Source of the DNA: Leptospirillum sp.
GTDB lineage: Bacteria > Nitrospirota > Leptospirillia > Leptospirillales > Leptospirillaceae
Reading direction: 5' to 3'
Length of the DNA: 64,000 nt
Assembly (NCBI GenBank): GCA_027343785.1
Contig: DAHWKF010000022.1
Coordinates: 1 to 64,000, forward strand
Made by a program: the position numbers and the translations under genes. The notes below the pieces were generated by a model that was given only the letters and a program-made list of their open reading frames with translations, did not search any database and was not told the origin of the DNA. Below are positions 23,252 to 31,668 of the stretch, piece by piece; within the stretch, counting starts at the first letter, position 1; each line of letters opens with the position of its first letter.

Positions 23252-23602
23252 ATGCATACTCCGCGTCATCCGGGCCGGGTGCTTGTCGAAGAGATCCTCG
23301 AACCAATGGGAATCACCCAGACGGCTTTTGCTTCACATCTTGGATGGACGTTTGCTCGCCTGAACGAAATCGCGAATGCCCGTCGGGGAATCACTCCCGA
23401 TTCCGCCTTGGCCTTGTCAGAGGCGATAGAAGGTACGACACCGGAATTCTGGCTGGATCTCCAAAGGGACTGGGACCTTTTCCTGGCCCGGCCCATCCAT
23501 GATCGGGTACCACCTTATCCTTTTCTGGCAGAATCGGGAAAGGTGTCCTGTGTGTCAGGTGTTATGAAAAAGTATGCTGCGCCAGATCGTTCGGATGACT
23601 GA
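23252..23602 (+). CDS. Orphan HigA-family antitoxin/regulator
   Basis: A 116-residue HTH_3 protein. HTPRHPGRVLVEEILEPMGI, TQTAFASHLGWTFARLNEIA, NARRGITPDSALALSEAIEG and FWLDLQRDWDL follow the HigA/VapI pattern closely. A HigB toxin should lie directly upstream, but 23076-23251 holds no such frame and none follows. The C-terminus carries about 30 residues not found in higA at 3868. The Hyf-like operon begins 33 bp after its stop, so HigA could regulate that operon as well as itself. That role is inference. Confidence 0.85.
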   Translation: MHTPRHPGRVLVEEILEPMGITQTAFASHLGWTFARLNEIANARRGITPDSALALSEAIEGTTPEFWLDLQRDWDLFLARPIHDRVPPYPFLAESGKVSCVSGVMKKYAAPDRSDD

Positions 23603-23635
23603 GTTGTTTTCGGGGTTTTCCAGGGGTTTTCTTTC

Positions 23636-25663
23636 ATGACGCCTCTTTCCGTGGCTTTTTTTGCGCTCTTGGCCTGGATGGGCCTGGGTTTGGCGGGCAG
23701 CATCATGGTCCGGGCGTCCGGAAAGCCCCTTCCTTTTCTGTTTTCCCTTTCCATTCTTCCGGGTCTTGCAGTGGTCGTTTCCGGACTCTGGGCGTTGTCC
23801 GGATCGTCGGTGTATTCGAGAACCCTTCCTTTTGGTCTTCCCGGTCTTTCCCTTCAACTCGCACAGGATCCTCTTTCAAGCTTTTTCCTGGTGGTTCTCG
23901 GATTCGTTTCGATTCCCGTCCTGTTGTTTTCCACCGGCTTTTTTCGGGAGACTCCCCCAGAAAAGGCCGGATGGCTCCTCCTCTGGATTCCGGTCTTTCT
24001 GGGGACCATGGGGGGTGTGCTTCTGGCGGCGGATGTGTTTACATTTCTGTTGTTTTGGGAAGGGATGGCCCTGGCCTCCTTTTTCCTGGTTTTGACCGAT
24101 ATGGAAGAGGGTTGGGTCCGGAATGCGGGTTTTCTCTACCTCCTGATGGCCCATATAGGAACAGGGCTCATCCTGCTTTCCTTTATCCTCCTGTCGACAG
24201 GGCAAAACGGCCCGGGCCTGTCCTCCCTCTCGTTTGAAGATATCACCCATGCGATCCTTCCCCGTTGGGTCCCCTGGTCAGTTTTTCTTCTTTCGCTTGC
24301 CGGATTCGGCGCCAAGGCCGGGATTGTTCCCCTTCATATCTGGTTGCCGGAAGCGCATCCTGCCGCACCGGCGCCCGTTTCTGCGCTGATGAGCGGACTG
24401 ATGCTCAAAATCGCCATATATGGACTGATGCGGGTGGATCTGGGACTTCTGGGCATACGGCATATCGTTCCTGGCATGGGTGCGATTGTGATGATCATTG
24501 GAAGCCTCTCCGCCTTGTTCGGTGTTCTGCATGCCCTGATGCAACATGAGCCCAAGCGTCTTCTCGCTTATCACTCTATCGAGAATATCGGGATTATCCT
24601 CATCGGGTTTGGTCTTTTTCTCCTGTTCTGGACGACAGGTCACTTTGTACCAGCTACAGTGGCGTTTGCCGCGTCCCTTTTTCACGTGCTGAACCACGCC
24701 CTCTTCAAGAGCCTTCTTTTCCTGGGAGCGGGGAGCGTGGTTCAGAAAACCGGCCTGCATGACCTGAACGCTCTCGGTGGACTCATCAAGAACATGCCAT
24801 TCACATCCATTTTTTTCCTGATTGGAGCGTTGTCGATTTCGGGGCTTCCACCCCTGAACGGTTTTATTTCCGAATGGCTCACATTCCAGTCCGCGTTGTG
24901 GTCGACCTCCCTCCAGCAGTCTTTCCTTCAAAGTGTGGTTGTCCTTTCCGCCGCTCTGCTGGCGCTTTCCGGTGCACTCACGGCAATGTGTTTTGTCAAG
25001 GTTGTCGGAGTGTCGTTTCTGGGGAATGCCCGATCTCCGCAAGCGGAGCGTGCCCGGGAAACGGGTTTACCGGAAAAAACCGGCATGGGGATCCTTTCCT
25101 TGGCCTGTATCGCGGCAGGTCTTCTGCCATTTCTTGTTTTCCGGTTGCTGGATCCGGTCGTTTTCTCACTCACCGGCGATGCCTTGCCGATGCCCATACA
25201 GAATCACCCCTGGCTCTGGTTTTCACCGATTTCCTTCCGTCAGGCCCAGTACAGCCCGTTGCTAATTGTCTTTTTCCTGGCGCTTGTTCTGGGAATTCTG
25301 TTTTTGGCGACGCGACGGGCCTACTCGCACGCGCGCGTCGCTCCGACCTGGAATTGTGGATATCCCGCCCGTCGTCCCCGGATGCAGGATACGGCAGATG
25401 CATTCGGTCAACCTGTTCGCAGGTTTTTTGCTCCTTTTTTCAGGATGGAGAGAACGATTCCGGTTCCGGGGGATACCCGTCCGGAATATCACCTGAACGT
25501 GCGTGATCCGTTCTGGTCAAATCTGTATGGTCCATTGCTCCAGATGGTTGTATTTATCTCTGAAAAAGCCGAAAAAATCCGGAATCGCCGCATTTCCCAG
25601 TATCTCTTGTACAGCTTTGTGACACTTTCCTTGCTGCTTCTTTATTTTGAGGAAAGGTCATGA
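23636..25663 (+). CDS. hyfB: Hyf-like complex antiporter-like membrane subunit (HyfB/NuoL family)
   Basis: A 675-residue polytopic membrane protein. The proton-conducting Mrp/NuoL module shows LLFWEGMALASFFLVLTDME, FGAKAGIVPLHIWLPEAHPA, PAPVSALMSGLMLKIAIYGL and KRLLAYHSIENIGIILIGFG, with the lysines and glutamates of this family. The 'AYHSIENIGI' phrase is characteristic of HyfB/HycC rather than NuoL. The C-terminal part (from about 560) carries a soluble-looking stretch, APTWNCGYPARRPRMQDTAD, also typical of HyfB. It is the first gene of a six-gene operon and overlaps hyfC by 4 bp. It likely moves H+ or Na+ across the inner membrane. Confidence 0.88.
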   Translation: MTPLSVAFFALLAWMGLGLAGSIMVRASGKPLPFLFSLSILPGLAVVVSGLWALSGSSVYSRTLPFGLPGLSLQLAQDPLSSFFLVVLGFVSIPVLLFSTGFFRETPPEKAGWLLLWIPVFLGTMGGVLLAADVFTFLLFWEGMALASFFLVLTDMEEGWVRNAGFLYLLMAHIGTGLILLSFILLSTGQNGPGLSSLSFEDITHAILPRWVPWSVFLLSLAGFGAKAGIVPLHIWLPEAHPAAPAPVSALMSGLMLKIAIYGLMRVDLGLLGIRHIVPGMGAIVMIIGSLSALFGVLHALMQHEPKRLLAYHSIENIGIILIGFGLFLLFWTTGHFVPATVAFAASLFHVLNHALFKSLLFLGAGSVVQKTGLHDLNALGGLIKNMPFTSIFFLIGALSISGLPPLNGFISEWLTFQSALWSTSLQQSFLQSVVVLSAALLALSGALTAMCFVKVVGVSFLGNARSPQAERARETGLPEKTGMGILSLACIAAGLLPFLVFRLLDPVVFSLTGDALPMPIQNHPWLWFSPISFRQAQYSPLLIVFFLALVLGILFLATRRAYSHARVAPTWNCGYPARRPRMQDTADAFGQPVRRFFAPFFRMERTIPVPGDTRPEYHLNVRDPFWSNLYGPLLQMVVFISEKAEKIRNRRISQYLLYSFVTLSLLLLYFEERS

Positions 25664-26613
25664 AATCGTTTTGGGTTTTTCTGGGATCAAGTCTGGCCAA
25701 GATGGTTCTTGTTGTTTTCTTGGCCCCTCTTTTTGTCGGATGGCTGAATATGGTCAGGGCCCTGATGGCAAACAGGACCCCTCCCGGTCTTCTTCAACCC
25801 TTCAAGGACTGGGGAAAGCTGTTCACGAAAGAAATCATTATCCCCGAAGGGTCGTCCATGCTGTTTCGTTGGATCCCCCGAATCGTCTTTTCCCTGTTGC
25901 TCATGTCATCTTTGTTGGTTCCCATGACGGAGCCGCACGATGATGGATGGGTATTCGGGGACGCGCTCGTCCTGATCGGCATTCTTTCCCTGGTCCGGGT
26001 TCTGATGTCCCTGGGGGCGATGGATTCGGGGACGCCTTTCGGGGGAATAGGGGGAAGACGGGAAATGATGGTGGGTTTTTTGGCGGAGCCCGCGACCATC
26101 CTTGTCATTTTTACGACATACCTTGTCTCCCATTCCACGATGACATTTGTGACGGCCGACAGTTTGCAGTCCGGGAGCATCCTCCCCACTCCCAGCCTGG
26201 TTTTCGGAGGGCTTTCCTTTTTTTTGATCCTTCTGGGGGAGAACGCCAGAATGCCCATAGACAACCCCGCAACTCATCTGGAGCTCACAATGATCCACGA
26301 AGCCATGATGCTGGAGTATACGGGACCTTCCCTGGCGTTGATGGAATGGGCCAGCGCGATCAAGATTCTGGTCTATCTTCTGATGGGAATAGGATTGTTT
26401 TTCCCCTGGGGAGTGACAGGCGGACCCGGATGGAGCGGCCTTCTTCCGGCATTCGGCATGCTCGCAGGGAAACTTTTCATGGCGGGGGCGATCTTGGGAG
26501 TTTTTGAAACACTGGTGGCCAAACTCCGGATTTTCCGGGTGCCGGAGTTCATGACGCTCGCTTTTCTTCTGGCCATATTGGGATTTTTGTCACATTTTGT
26601 CCTGGAGACCTAA
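25660..26613 (+). CDS. hyfC: Hyf-like complex NuoH-type membrane anchor (HyfC/HycD family)
   Basis: A 317-residue protein with about eight membrane segments. GGIGGRREMMVGFLAEPATI and ENARMPIDNPATHLELTMIH, continuing into EAMMLEYTGPSLALMEWAS, are the diagnostic NuoH/HycD loops that dock the peripheral arm to the membrane arm and hold charged residues for coupling. ATGA overlap with hyfB and one-base overlap with hyfE (TAATG) indicate coupled translation. Confidence 0.9.
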   Translation: MKSFWVFLGSSLAKMVLVVFLAPLFVGWLNMVRALMANRTPPGLLQPFKDWGKLFTKEIIIPEGSSMLFRWIPRIVFSLLLMSSLLVPMTEPHDDGWVFGDALVLIGILSLVRVLMSLGAMDSGTPFGGIGGRREMMVGFLAEPATILVIFTTYLVSHSTMTFVTADSLQSGSILPTPSLVFGGLSFFLILLGENARMPIDNPATHLELTMIHEAMMLEYTGPSLALMEWASAIKILVYLLMGIGLFFPWGVTGGPGWSGLLPAFGMLAGKLFMAGAILGVFETLVAKLRIFRVPEFMTLAFLLAILGFLSHFVLET

Positions 26614-27275
26614 TGTCCCATCCTCTCGAACAATCGCTGATCGAGCTTCTTGGCGGTCTTCTCCTTTTGACGGTCTTCGCCATGCTTTCCATCCGCCGCA
26701 TTTTTTCGATGATTCGCATTTTCGTCCTCCAGGGACTGATCCTTTCAGCCAGTACGTTCATCGTTGGACTTGTGTCCGGTGAAAAACACCTCCTGTTCCA
26801 GGCTTTTATCACCTTTTTCCTGAAAGTGGTCGTCCTTCCCTTTCTCCTTTTTCGTCTCGTCCAGAGGCTCAGGCTCAGAGGAGATGTGGAGGTTGTGCTG
26901 AATGTTCCCGTCACCATGGTCACAGGGATTTTTGTTGTTATTTTTTCCTACGCGGTGGCCTCCCCCTTGTCCCAAATGGCCATGACCGTATCGAGGGGGC
27001 TGATTGGTGTGGGATTGGCCACCGTTCTTCTTTCCTTTCTCGTGATCCTGACAAGACGCAAGGCCGTCACCCAGGTGCTGGGTCTATTGAGTCTTGAGAA
27101 CGGGCTTCTGTTTTCCGCCACAAACGCCACTTATGGGATGCCCATGATTGTCGAACTCGGCGTAGCGCTCGATGTTCTTGTCGGAACCCTTCTCTTTGGG
27201 GTGTTCTTTTTCCAGATAAGGGAAAGTTTTGAAAATCTGGATCTGGAACGTCTGGAAAGAACCTGGGAAGACTGA
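26613..27275 (+). CDS. hyfE: Hyf-like complex NuoK-type membrane subunit (HyfE family)
   Basis: A 220-residue protein with about six hydrophobic segments: LIELLGGLLLLTVFAMLSIR, RIFVLQGLILSASTFIVGLV and VTQVLGLLSLENGLLFSATN. The 'GLLsLENGLff' phrase identifies HyfE, which is distantly related to NuoK. It starts at ATG 26613 overlapping the hyfC stop. It is conserved in position between hyfC and hyfF. Confidence 0.85.
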   Translation: MSHPLEQSLIELLGGLLLLTVFAMLSIRRIFSMIRIFVLQGLILSASTFIVGLVSGEKHLLFQAFITFFLKVVVLPFLLFRLVQRLRLRGDVEVVLNVPVTMVTGIFVVIFSYAVASPLSQMAMTVSRGLIGVGLATVLLSFLVILTRRKAVTQVLGLLSLENGLLFSATNATYGMPMIVELGVALDVLVGTLLFGVFFFQIRESFENLDLERLERTWED

Positions 27276-27279
27276 ACCG

Positions 27280-28737
27280 ATGGATATTCTGCTGACGCTT
27301 TCCATACCTCTTCTATGCGCCTGCCTGTTCGCCTTTTGGGGGGACCGCCCCTGGGTTCCCCGGGCTAACGCCTTCGCCACTTTTCTGTTGTTTCTATCCT
27401 CCTTGGCTCTGGCCGCCGATGTTGCGAAGGAACACAGGGTTTTTGCACTCTCCGGACAACTCTTCTCAGACCCTCTTAATATTATTTTCATCATTCTAAC
27501 GGGACTGATATCGACGACGACCGCCATCTATTCTGTCGGATACATCCGGTTCGAAGAGGAGAGAGGGCGGTTTGGCGCCGGCCGTCTTCGGCTTTACCAC
27601 AGCATGTTCCAGATGGTCGTTTTTTCCATGCTCCTGGGGCTGCTCTCAAATAATCTGGGACTTTTGTGGGTCGCCCTGGAAACCGCGACATTGTCCAACG
27701 CTTTCCTGATCAGCATATACAGGACGCCCAAGAGTATCGAAGCGGCCTGGAAGTATTTTGTTTTGCTCGGGGTCGGTATCGCCCAGGCGTTTTTTGGGCT
27801 GATCCTTTTGTATTTCGCTTCGGAAAGGGAACTGGGATCAGGCGGGAATGCCCTTTTATGGACCCAGCTCGATTTTGTCAAGGTTCATCTGAACCCGATG
27901 GTTCTTTCCTTGTCGTTTGTTTTCTTTTTTGTGGGGTTGGGGACGAAGGTCGGTCTTGTCCCCCTGCACGGCTGGCTTCCTGACGCGCACGCAGAAGGGC
28001 CCACTCCCGCTTCGGCCATCCTCTCGGGTCTTCTTCTGAATGTGGCGCTGTATGCGATCCTGCGCATCAAGGTTCTCGCAGACGCCGCCATCAAATGGCC
28101 GATGGCGGGAGACATCCTCTTGGTCTTCGGATTCTTGACGGTGGTTGTGGCGGTCTTTTCCCTCTGGAAAAGAAATGACGTGAAACGCCTGTTTTCCTAT
28201 TCCTCCATCGAGCATATGGGGATCGCGGCGATTGGCTTTGGCATCGGGGGGGAGGCGGCAACTTTGGCCGCCCTGTTGCACCTGACCTTTCACAGCCTGA
28301 CAAAATCGTCCCTCTTTTTTCTTGTGGGGACAGCTTCCCAGTGGTGCCAGACGCAAAAGATCAATGAGATCCGGGGACTTCTTGTTCATTCCCCGTTCTG
28401 GGGATGGGCTCTGATTGTGGCAGGATGCGCGATTCTGGGAGTTCCCCCCTTCGGACTCTTTGCCAGCGAATTTCTTCTCTTCAAGGCTCTCGTTCACGCA
28501 AATCCCTGGCTGGCAGCCGTTCTCATGATCTGTCTTTCGGTGGCGTTCGGCGTCATCCTCAAAAGGGTGCTGGAAATGGTGGCCGGCGAAAAGGCTCCTC
28601 CGGGTCCGGTTCCTGTCCTTTCGAAGGCTCCGGTCCTTATTCATCTTGTTCTGGTTGCTGTACTGGGGATCGGGATTCCCTCTTTCATCTGGAACTGGTA
28701 TCAAGGGACAGCCCACTATCTCTGGGGTTCCTTGTAA
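27280..28737 (+). CDS. hyfF: Hyf-like complex second antiporter-like subunit (HyfF/NuoN family)
   Basis: A 485-residue membrane protein from ATG 27280 (MDILLTLSIP). It has GLLSNNLGLLWVALETATLS, GLGTKVGLVPLHGWLPDAHA, EGPTPASAILSGLLLNVALY and RNDVKRLFSYSSIEHMGIAA, followed by GFGIGGEAA. The 'SYSSIEHMGI' phrase is typical of HyfF. Complete Hyf complexes of E. coli also carry HyfD, so this complex has two rather than three antiporter-like subunits. It lies 4 bp after hyfE. Confidence 0.88.
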   Translation: MDILLTLSIPLLCACLFAFWGDRPWVPRANAFATFLLFLSSLALAADVAKEHRVFALSGQLFSDPLNIIFIILTGLISTTTAIYSVGYIRFEEERGRFGAGRLRLYHSMFQMVVFSMLLGLLSNNLGLLWVALETATLSNAFLISIYRTPKSIEAAWKYFVLLGVGIAQAFFGLILLYFASERELGSGGNALLWTQLDFVKVHLNPMVLSLSFVFFFVGLGTKVGLVPLHGWLPDAHAEGPTPASAILSGLLLNVALYAILRIKVLADAAIKWPMAGDILLVFGFLTVVVAVFSLWKRNDVKRLFSYSSIEHMGIAAIGFGIGGEAATLAALLHLTFHSLTKSSLFFLVGTASQWCQTQKINEIRGLLVHSPFWGWALIVAGCAILGVPPFGLFASEFLLFKALVHANPWLAAVLMICLSVAFGVILKRVLEMVAGEKAPPGPVPVLSKAPVLIHLVLVAVLGIGIPSFIWNWYQGTAHYLWGSL

Positions 28738-28762
28738 AAAAGTCACTGTGTGAGGACCGTTC

Positions 28763-30319
28763 ATGTCTGAAGAAAAAGGGAAATTTCCGGACGGATCCGG
28801 TCAGTTTTCTCCAGGAATGCTGTCTGGTCATGTATTTGTGGAATCCTCATCCGGAGACGATTATCTTCGGGAAGCGTCTGTGATCAAAAATCGGGGAGGC
28901 CGTCTTGTCTCTCTCTGGGGAGACGCAGGGGAAAACGGTTTTTTATATTCGGTCTTTGCGGACGCGGAGGGCCTCCGGATTCTCCGGACGCTTGTCCGCC
29001 AGATCCCTCGTCCTTCTTTTCCGTCGATCGCTTTTTTGTTTCCCCTGGCTTCCCGCCTTGAAAGGACTGTGCGGGACCTTGCGGGATGGGAGCCTGAGGG
29101 GCTTTCGGATTTCAGGCCCTGGATCGACCATGGCCTGTGGTCAGGCCCTCCGCTCGCCGGAAAAGCGCTTCCCCCAAAAGGGCTCCCTTCAAAGGAGATC
29201 CGGGGGGAGGATTATCCGTATGTTGTTGTCCGCGGGGAAGGCGTTCACGAAATTCCCGTCGGACCAGTCCATGCCGGCATCATCGAGCCGGGACATTTCC
29301 GTTTTCAGGTGGTGGGGGAAAAAGTCCTGAGGATGGAAGAACGACTCGGGTACACCCACAAGGGTATTCGAACCCTGATCCGGGGTCGAAGCATGCAGGA
29401 GGCTTTTCCTCTGATCTCCCGGGTGTCGGGTGATTCCGCGGTCGCTTACCAGTGGGCATGGGCACAGGCTGTTGAGATGGCGACACAGACGGTGCCTCCT
29501 GATCGGGCGCTCTGGATCCGTTCCGTACTTCTGGAACGCGAACGGATAGCTAACCACCTCGGAGACCTGGGGGCGCTGGGAAACGATGCGGGATTCGGTT
29601 TTGGCCTGGTCCAGTTTGGTCGGCTCAAGGAAGATTGGATTCGAAGGAACCAAGATGTTTTTGGCCACCGTTATCTGATGGACACCCTTGTACCCGGGGG
29701 TGTCTCAAAGGATTTGGGTGACGCCGAAATACGCGCGATGCTGGACGACGTTCGGGCGCTCAAGCCTGAGCTCCTGTCTCTCAAGACCATTTACGACGAA
29801 CACGGCGGTCTCCAGGACCGCTTTTCCGAAACCGGATTTCTGGACCCCATGCTGGCAGGGCAATGGGGTCTGGGGGGAGTGGTCGGTCGGTCCAGTGGCC
29901 AGATGCTCGATCTCCGTCACGATCACCCCGTCCCGCCCTACGACCGGGAACGCGTTCCCGTCTCCATATCGCGGAGGGGTGATGTAGGCGCGCGGGTCCG
30001 TGTCCGTTTTCAGGAGATCCGGCATTCCCTGGCGTTTATTGAATCTGTTTTGCCGGCGTTGCCGGAAGGGCCGGCCAACGTGCCTCTGGAGAGGTGCGAA
30101 TCCTTCCGCGAAGGGATAGGGTGGGTGGAAGGATTCAGGGGTGAAATTCTGGTGTGGGCGAGACTTGGTCCGGGCCATACGGTGGCCGACGCTCATTTTC
30201 ACGATCCATCCTGGTTTTTGTGGCCGACGCTCGAGATGGTTGTCCCTGGGAACCTTGTGGCGGATTTCCCCCTGATCAACAAATCTTTCAATGCGAGTTA
30301 CAGCGGACATGACCTCTGA
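28763..30319 (+). CDS. hyfG: Hyf-like complex large subunit (HyfG/NuoCD-like) without Ni-Fe ligands
   Basis: A 518-residue protein. About residues 1-150 are a NuoC-like domain and the rest a NuoD/hydrogenase-large-subunit fold: IPVGPVHAGIIEPGHFRFQV, EERLGYTHKGIRTLIRGRSM, and RIANHLGDLGALGNDAGFGF. In hydrogenases RVCGICG and DPCxxC hold nickel and iron. Here the first is RVSGDSAV (Ser222 and Ser225), and the C-terminus reads SFNASYSGHDL (Ser512 and Gly515), so all four cysteines are replaced. The protein should therefore not be a hydrogenase. It resembles the energy-converting hydrogenase-related (Ehr) complexes, whose substrate is unknown. Confidence 0.88.
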   Translation: MSEEKGKFPDGSGQFSPGMLSGHVFVESSSGDDYLREASVIKNRGGRLVSLWGDAGENGFLYSVFADAEGLRILRTLVRQIPRPSFPSIAFLFPLASRLERTVRDLAGWEPEGLSDFRPWIDHGLWSGPPLAGKALPPKGLPSKEIRGEDYPYVVVRGEGVHEIPVGPVHAGIIEPGHFRFQVVGEKVLRMEERLGYTHKGIRTLIRGRSMQEAFPLISRVSGDSAVAYQWAWAQAVEMATQTVPPDRALWIRSVLLERERIANHLGDLGALGNDAGFGFGLVQFGRLKEDWIRRNQDVFGHRYLMDTLVPGGVSKDLGDAEIRAMLDDVRALKPELLSLKTIYDEHGGLQDRFSETGFLDPMLAGQWGLGGVVGRSSGQMLDLRHDHPVPPYDRERVPVSISRRGDVGARVRVRFQEIRHSLAFIESVLPALPEGPANVPLERCESFREGIGWVEGFRGEILVWARLGPGHTVADAHFHDPSWFLWPTLEMVVPGNLVADFPLINKSFNASYSGHDL

Positions 30320-30340
30320 ACCCGGAGGGAAGGAGGAGCC

Positions 30341-30850
30341 GTGTACAAGATCCTGCTGAAGATCCTGAGAACCCGTTTGTTGACGGAACCGTTGCCCGAG
30401 CCCTCATCGGATCCGCCCCGACCGCTTCTCCCCGTCACAGGAACCCTGGCGATCCGTCATGTCGATGCCGGTTCCTGCAACGCCTGCGAACTGGAACTGC
30501 ATGCCCTGAACGGCTCGTATTACTCACCGGAACAATTGGGCGTCAGATTTGTTGCTTCCCCCCGTCATGCGGACCTTCTTCTGGTGACGGGTCCCGTGAG
30601 TTGTCACATGGAGCAGGCTCTCATCGATACGTATGACGCGATGCCCTTTCCCAAGGCGGTGATCGCCATCGGGGACTGTGCCAGAAACGGGGGGTGTTTT
30701 CGGGGAAGTTACGCTGTACGGGAAGGTGTTGCCTCCGTTCTCCCGGTCCTTTCCGTCGTGCCGGGATGTCCTCCCTCTCCCGCAGCCATCCTCTCGTCGC
30801 TGGAAGCGATTGTTCTCCCCGCCACCCCGTCCGTCCGTCAGATTCGCTAG
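30341..30850 (+). CDS. hyfI: Hyf-like complex small Fe-S subunit (HyfI/NuoB family)
   Basis: A 169-residue protein. IRHVDAGSCNACELELHALN (C46, C49), VIAIGDCARNGGCFRGSY (C113) and SVVPGCPPSPAAIL (C143) supply the four ligands of the proximal [4Fe-4S] cluster, the one adjacent to the active site in NuoB and hydrogenase small subunits. So electron transfer is retained although the large subunit has lost its metal site. GTG 30341 has GGAAGGAGGAG upstream. It is the last gene of the operon; no ferredoxin-like HyfA/HyfH gene follows. Confidence 0.9.
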   Translation: MYKILLKILRTRLLTEPLPEPSSDPPRPLLPVTGTLAIRHVDAGSCNACELELHALNGSYYSPEQLGVRFVASPRHADLLLVTGPVSCHMEQALIDTYDAMPFPKAVIAIGDCARNGGCFRGSYAVREGVASVLPVLSVVPGCPPSPAAILSSLEAIVLPATPSVRQIR

Positions 30851-30895
30851 CCCAAAGAGACGCAACGGATCGGACGGTCGTCGGATGCGGGCCTT

Positions 30896-30925
30896 TTGCA
30901 TTTGTCTGAAATTTTTTGGTAGAAT
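30896..30925 (+). promoter_or_regulatory. Possible promoter of the rplU-rpmA-obgE operon
   Basis: TTGCAT (30896-30901) and TAGAAT (30920-30925) with an 18-bp spacer lie in a T-rich stretch, 75 bp before rplU. The adjoining run of T could also help end transcription from the Hyf operon, but no stem was found. Confidence 0.45.
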
Positions 30926-31000
30926 CTTTTTTTACTTTAATAAGTGACAAAGGTCCTGACGGACTGGTAGACGGGATTTTCAAAATAAGGTGGAAGCACA

Positions 31001-31321
31001 ATGGCTCAGTTTGCAGTTGTCCGGACGGGCGGAAAAATGTATCGGGTCTCCCCCGGCCAGGTTTTGGTTGTGGAACGGGTGGAAGGCGAGGGCGAGGTGA
31101 CCCTGGGAGAGGTCCTGATGGTCTCCGATGAGCAGGGAACCTTGTTCGCCGAAGGAAACAAGGTTCTGCCCGTCACGGTGAAGGCGCGCATCATCCGTCA
31201 GGAACGGGATGCAAAAATTATCGTCTTCAAGAAGAAAAAAAGAAAGAACTACCGGCGGAAACAAGGGCACCGGCAGGCAGTTTCCCGGATCCAGATTCTC
31301 GAAATTGTCCGAACGGCCTGA
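31001..31321 (+). CDS. rplU: 50S ribosomal protein L21
   Basis: A 106-residue protein: FAVVRTGGKMYRVSPGQVLV and FKKKKRKNYRRKQGHRQAVS are the bL21 ends. It binds 23S rRNA next to L20. ATG 31001 has AAGGTGGAAG upstream. It starts the conserved rplU-rpmA-obgE order. Confidence 0.96.
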   Translation: MAQFAVVRTGGKMYRVSPGQVLVVERVEGEGEVTLGEVLMVSDEQGTLFAEGNKVLPVTVKARIIRQERDAKIIVFKKKKRKNYRRKQGHRQAVSRIQILEIVRTA

Positions 31322-31359
31322 AAACAGTACCAGAATATCCGGAAAGTGGGGAAACCTGA

Positions 31360-31638
31360 ATGGCTCATAAGAAAGGGGTGGGATCCACCCGAAACGGACG
31401 TGACAGCGAATCCAAGCGTTTGGGCGTCAAGCGCCATGACGGGCAGCTTGTTCTGGCCGGAAATATCCTCGTCAGGCAAAGAGGAACCCAGTTCTATCCT
31501 GGAGACAATGTCGGGATGGGTCGGGATTACACCCTCTTCGCCAAGGAAACCGGAACGGTCAAGTTTTCCCGGTGGGGGCGCGACAGAAAGAAAATCCACA
31601 TTGTACCCGTGCAGCCGGAAGTGACTTCGGTCCACTGA
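31360..31638 (+). CDS. rpmA: 50S ribosomal protein L27
   Basis: A 92-residue protein: [20 protein letters not shown] then [20 protein letters not shown] is standard bL27, whose N-terminus reaches the peptidyl-transferase centre. There is no N-terminal cleavage extension of the Firmicutes type. It lies 38 bp after rplU. Confidence 0.96.
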   Translation: MAHKKGVGSTRNGRDSESKRLGVKRHDGQLVLAGNILVRQRGTQFYPGDNVGMGRDYTLFAKETGTVKFSRWGRDRKKIHIVPVQPEVTSVH

Positions 31639-31668
31639 CGATCTTTTTTCCCGGACAGGAACCCAGCC

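Noticed and set aside
24278..25042. 254-codon open frame on the minus strand inside hyfB
   Set aside because: Antisense to a conserved membrane subunit; low-complexity and without homology pattern.
28763..30319. HyfG as a [NiFe]-hydrogenase or formate hydrogenlyase large subunit
   Set aside because: All four metal-binding cysteines are replaced, so hydrogenase activity is not supported.
30851..31000. tRNA or small RNA in the hyfI-rplU gap
   Set aside because: No cloverleaf or CCA-end pattern; only a promoter-like pair is seen.
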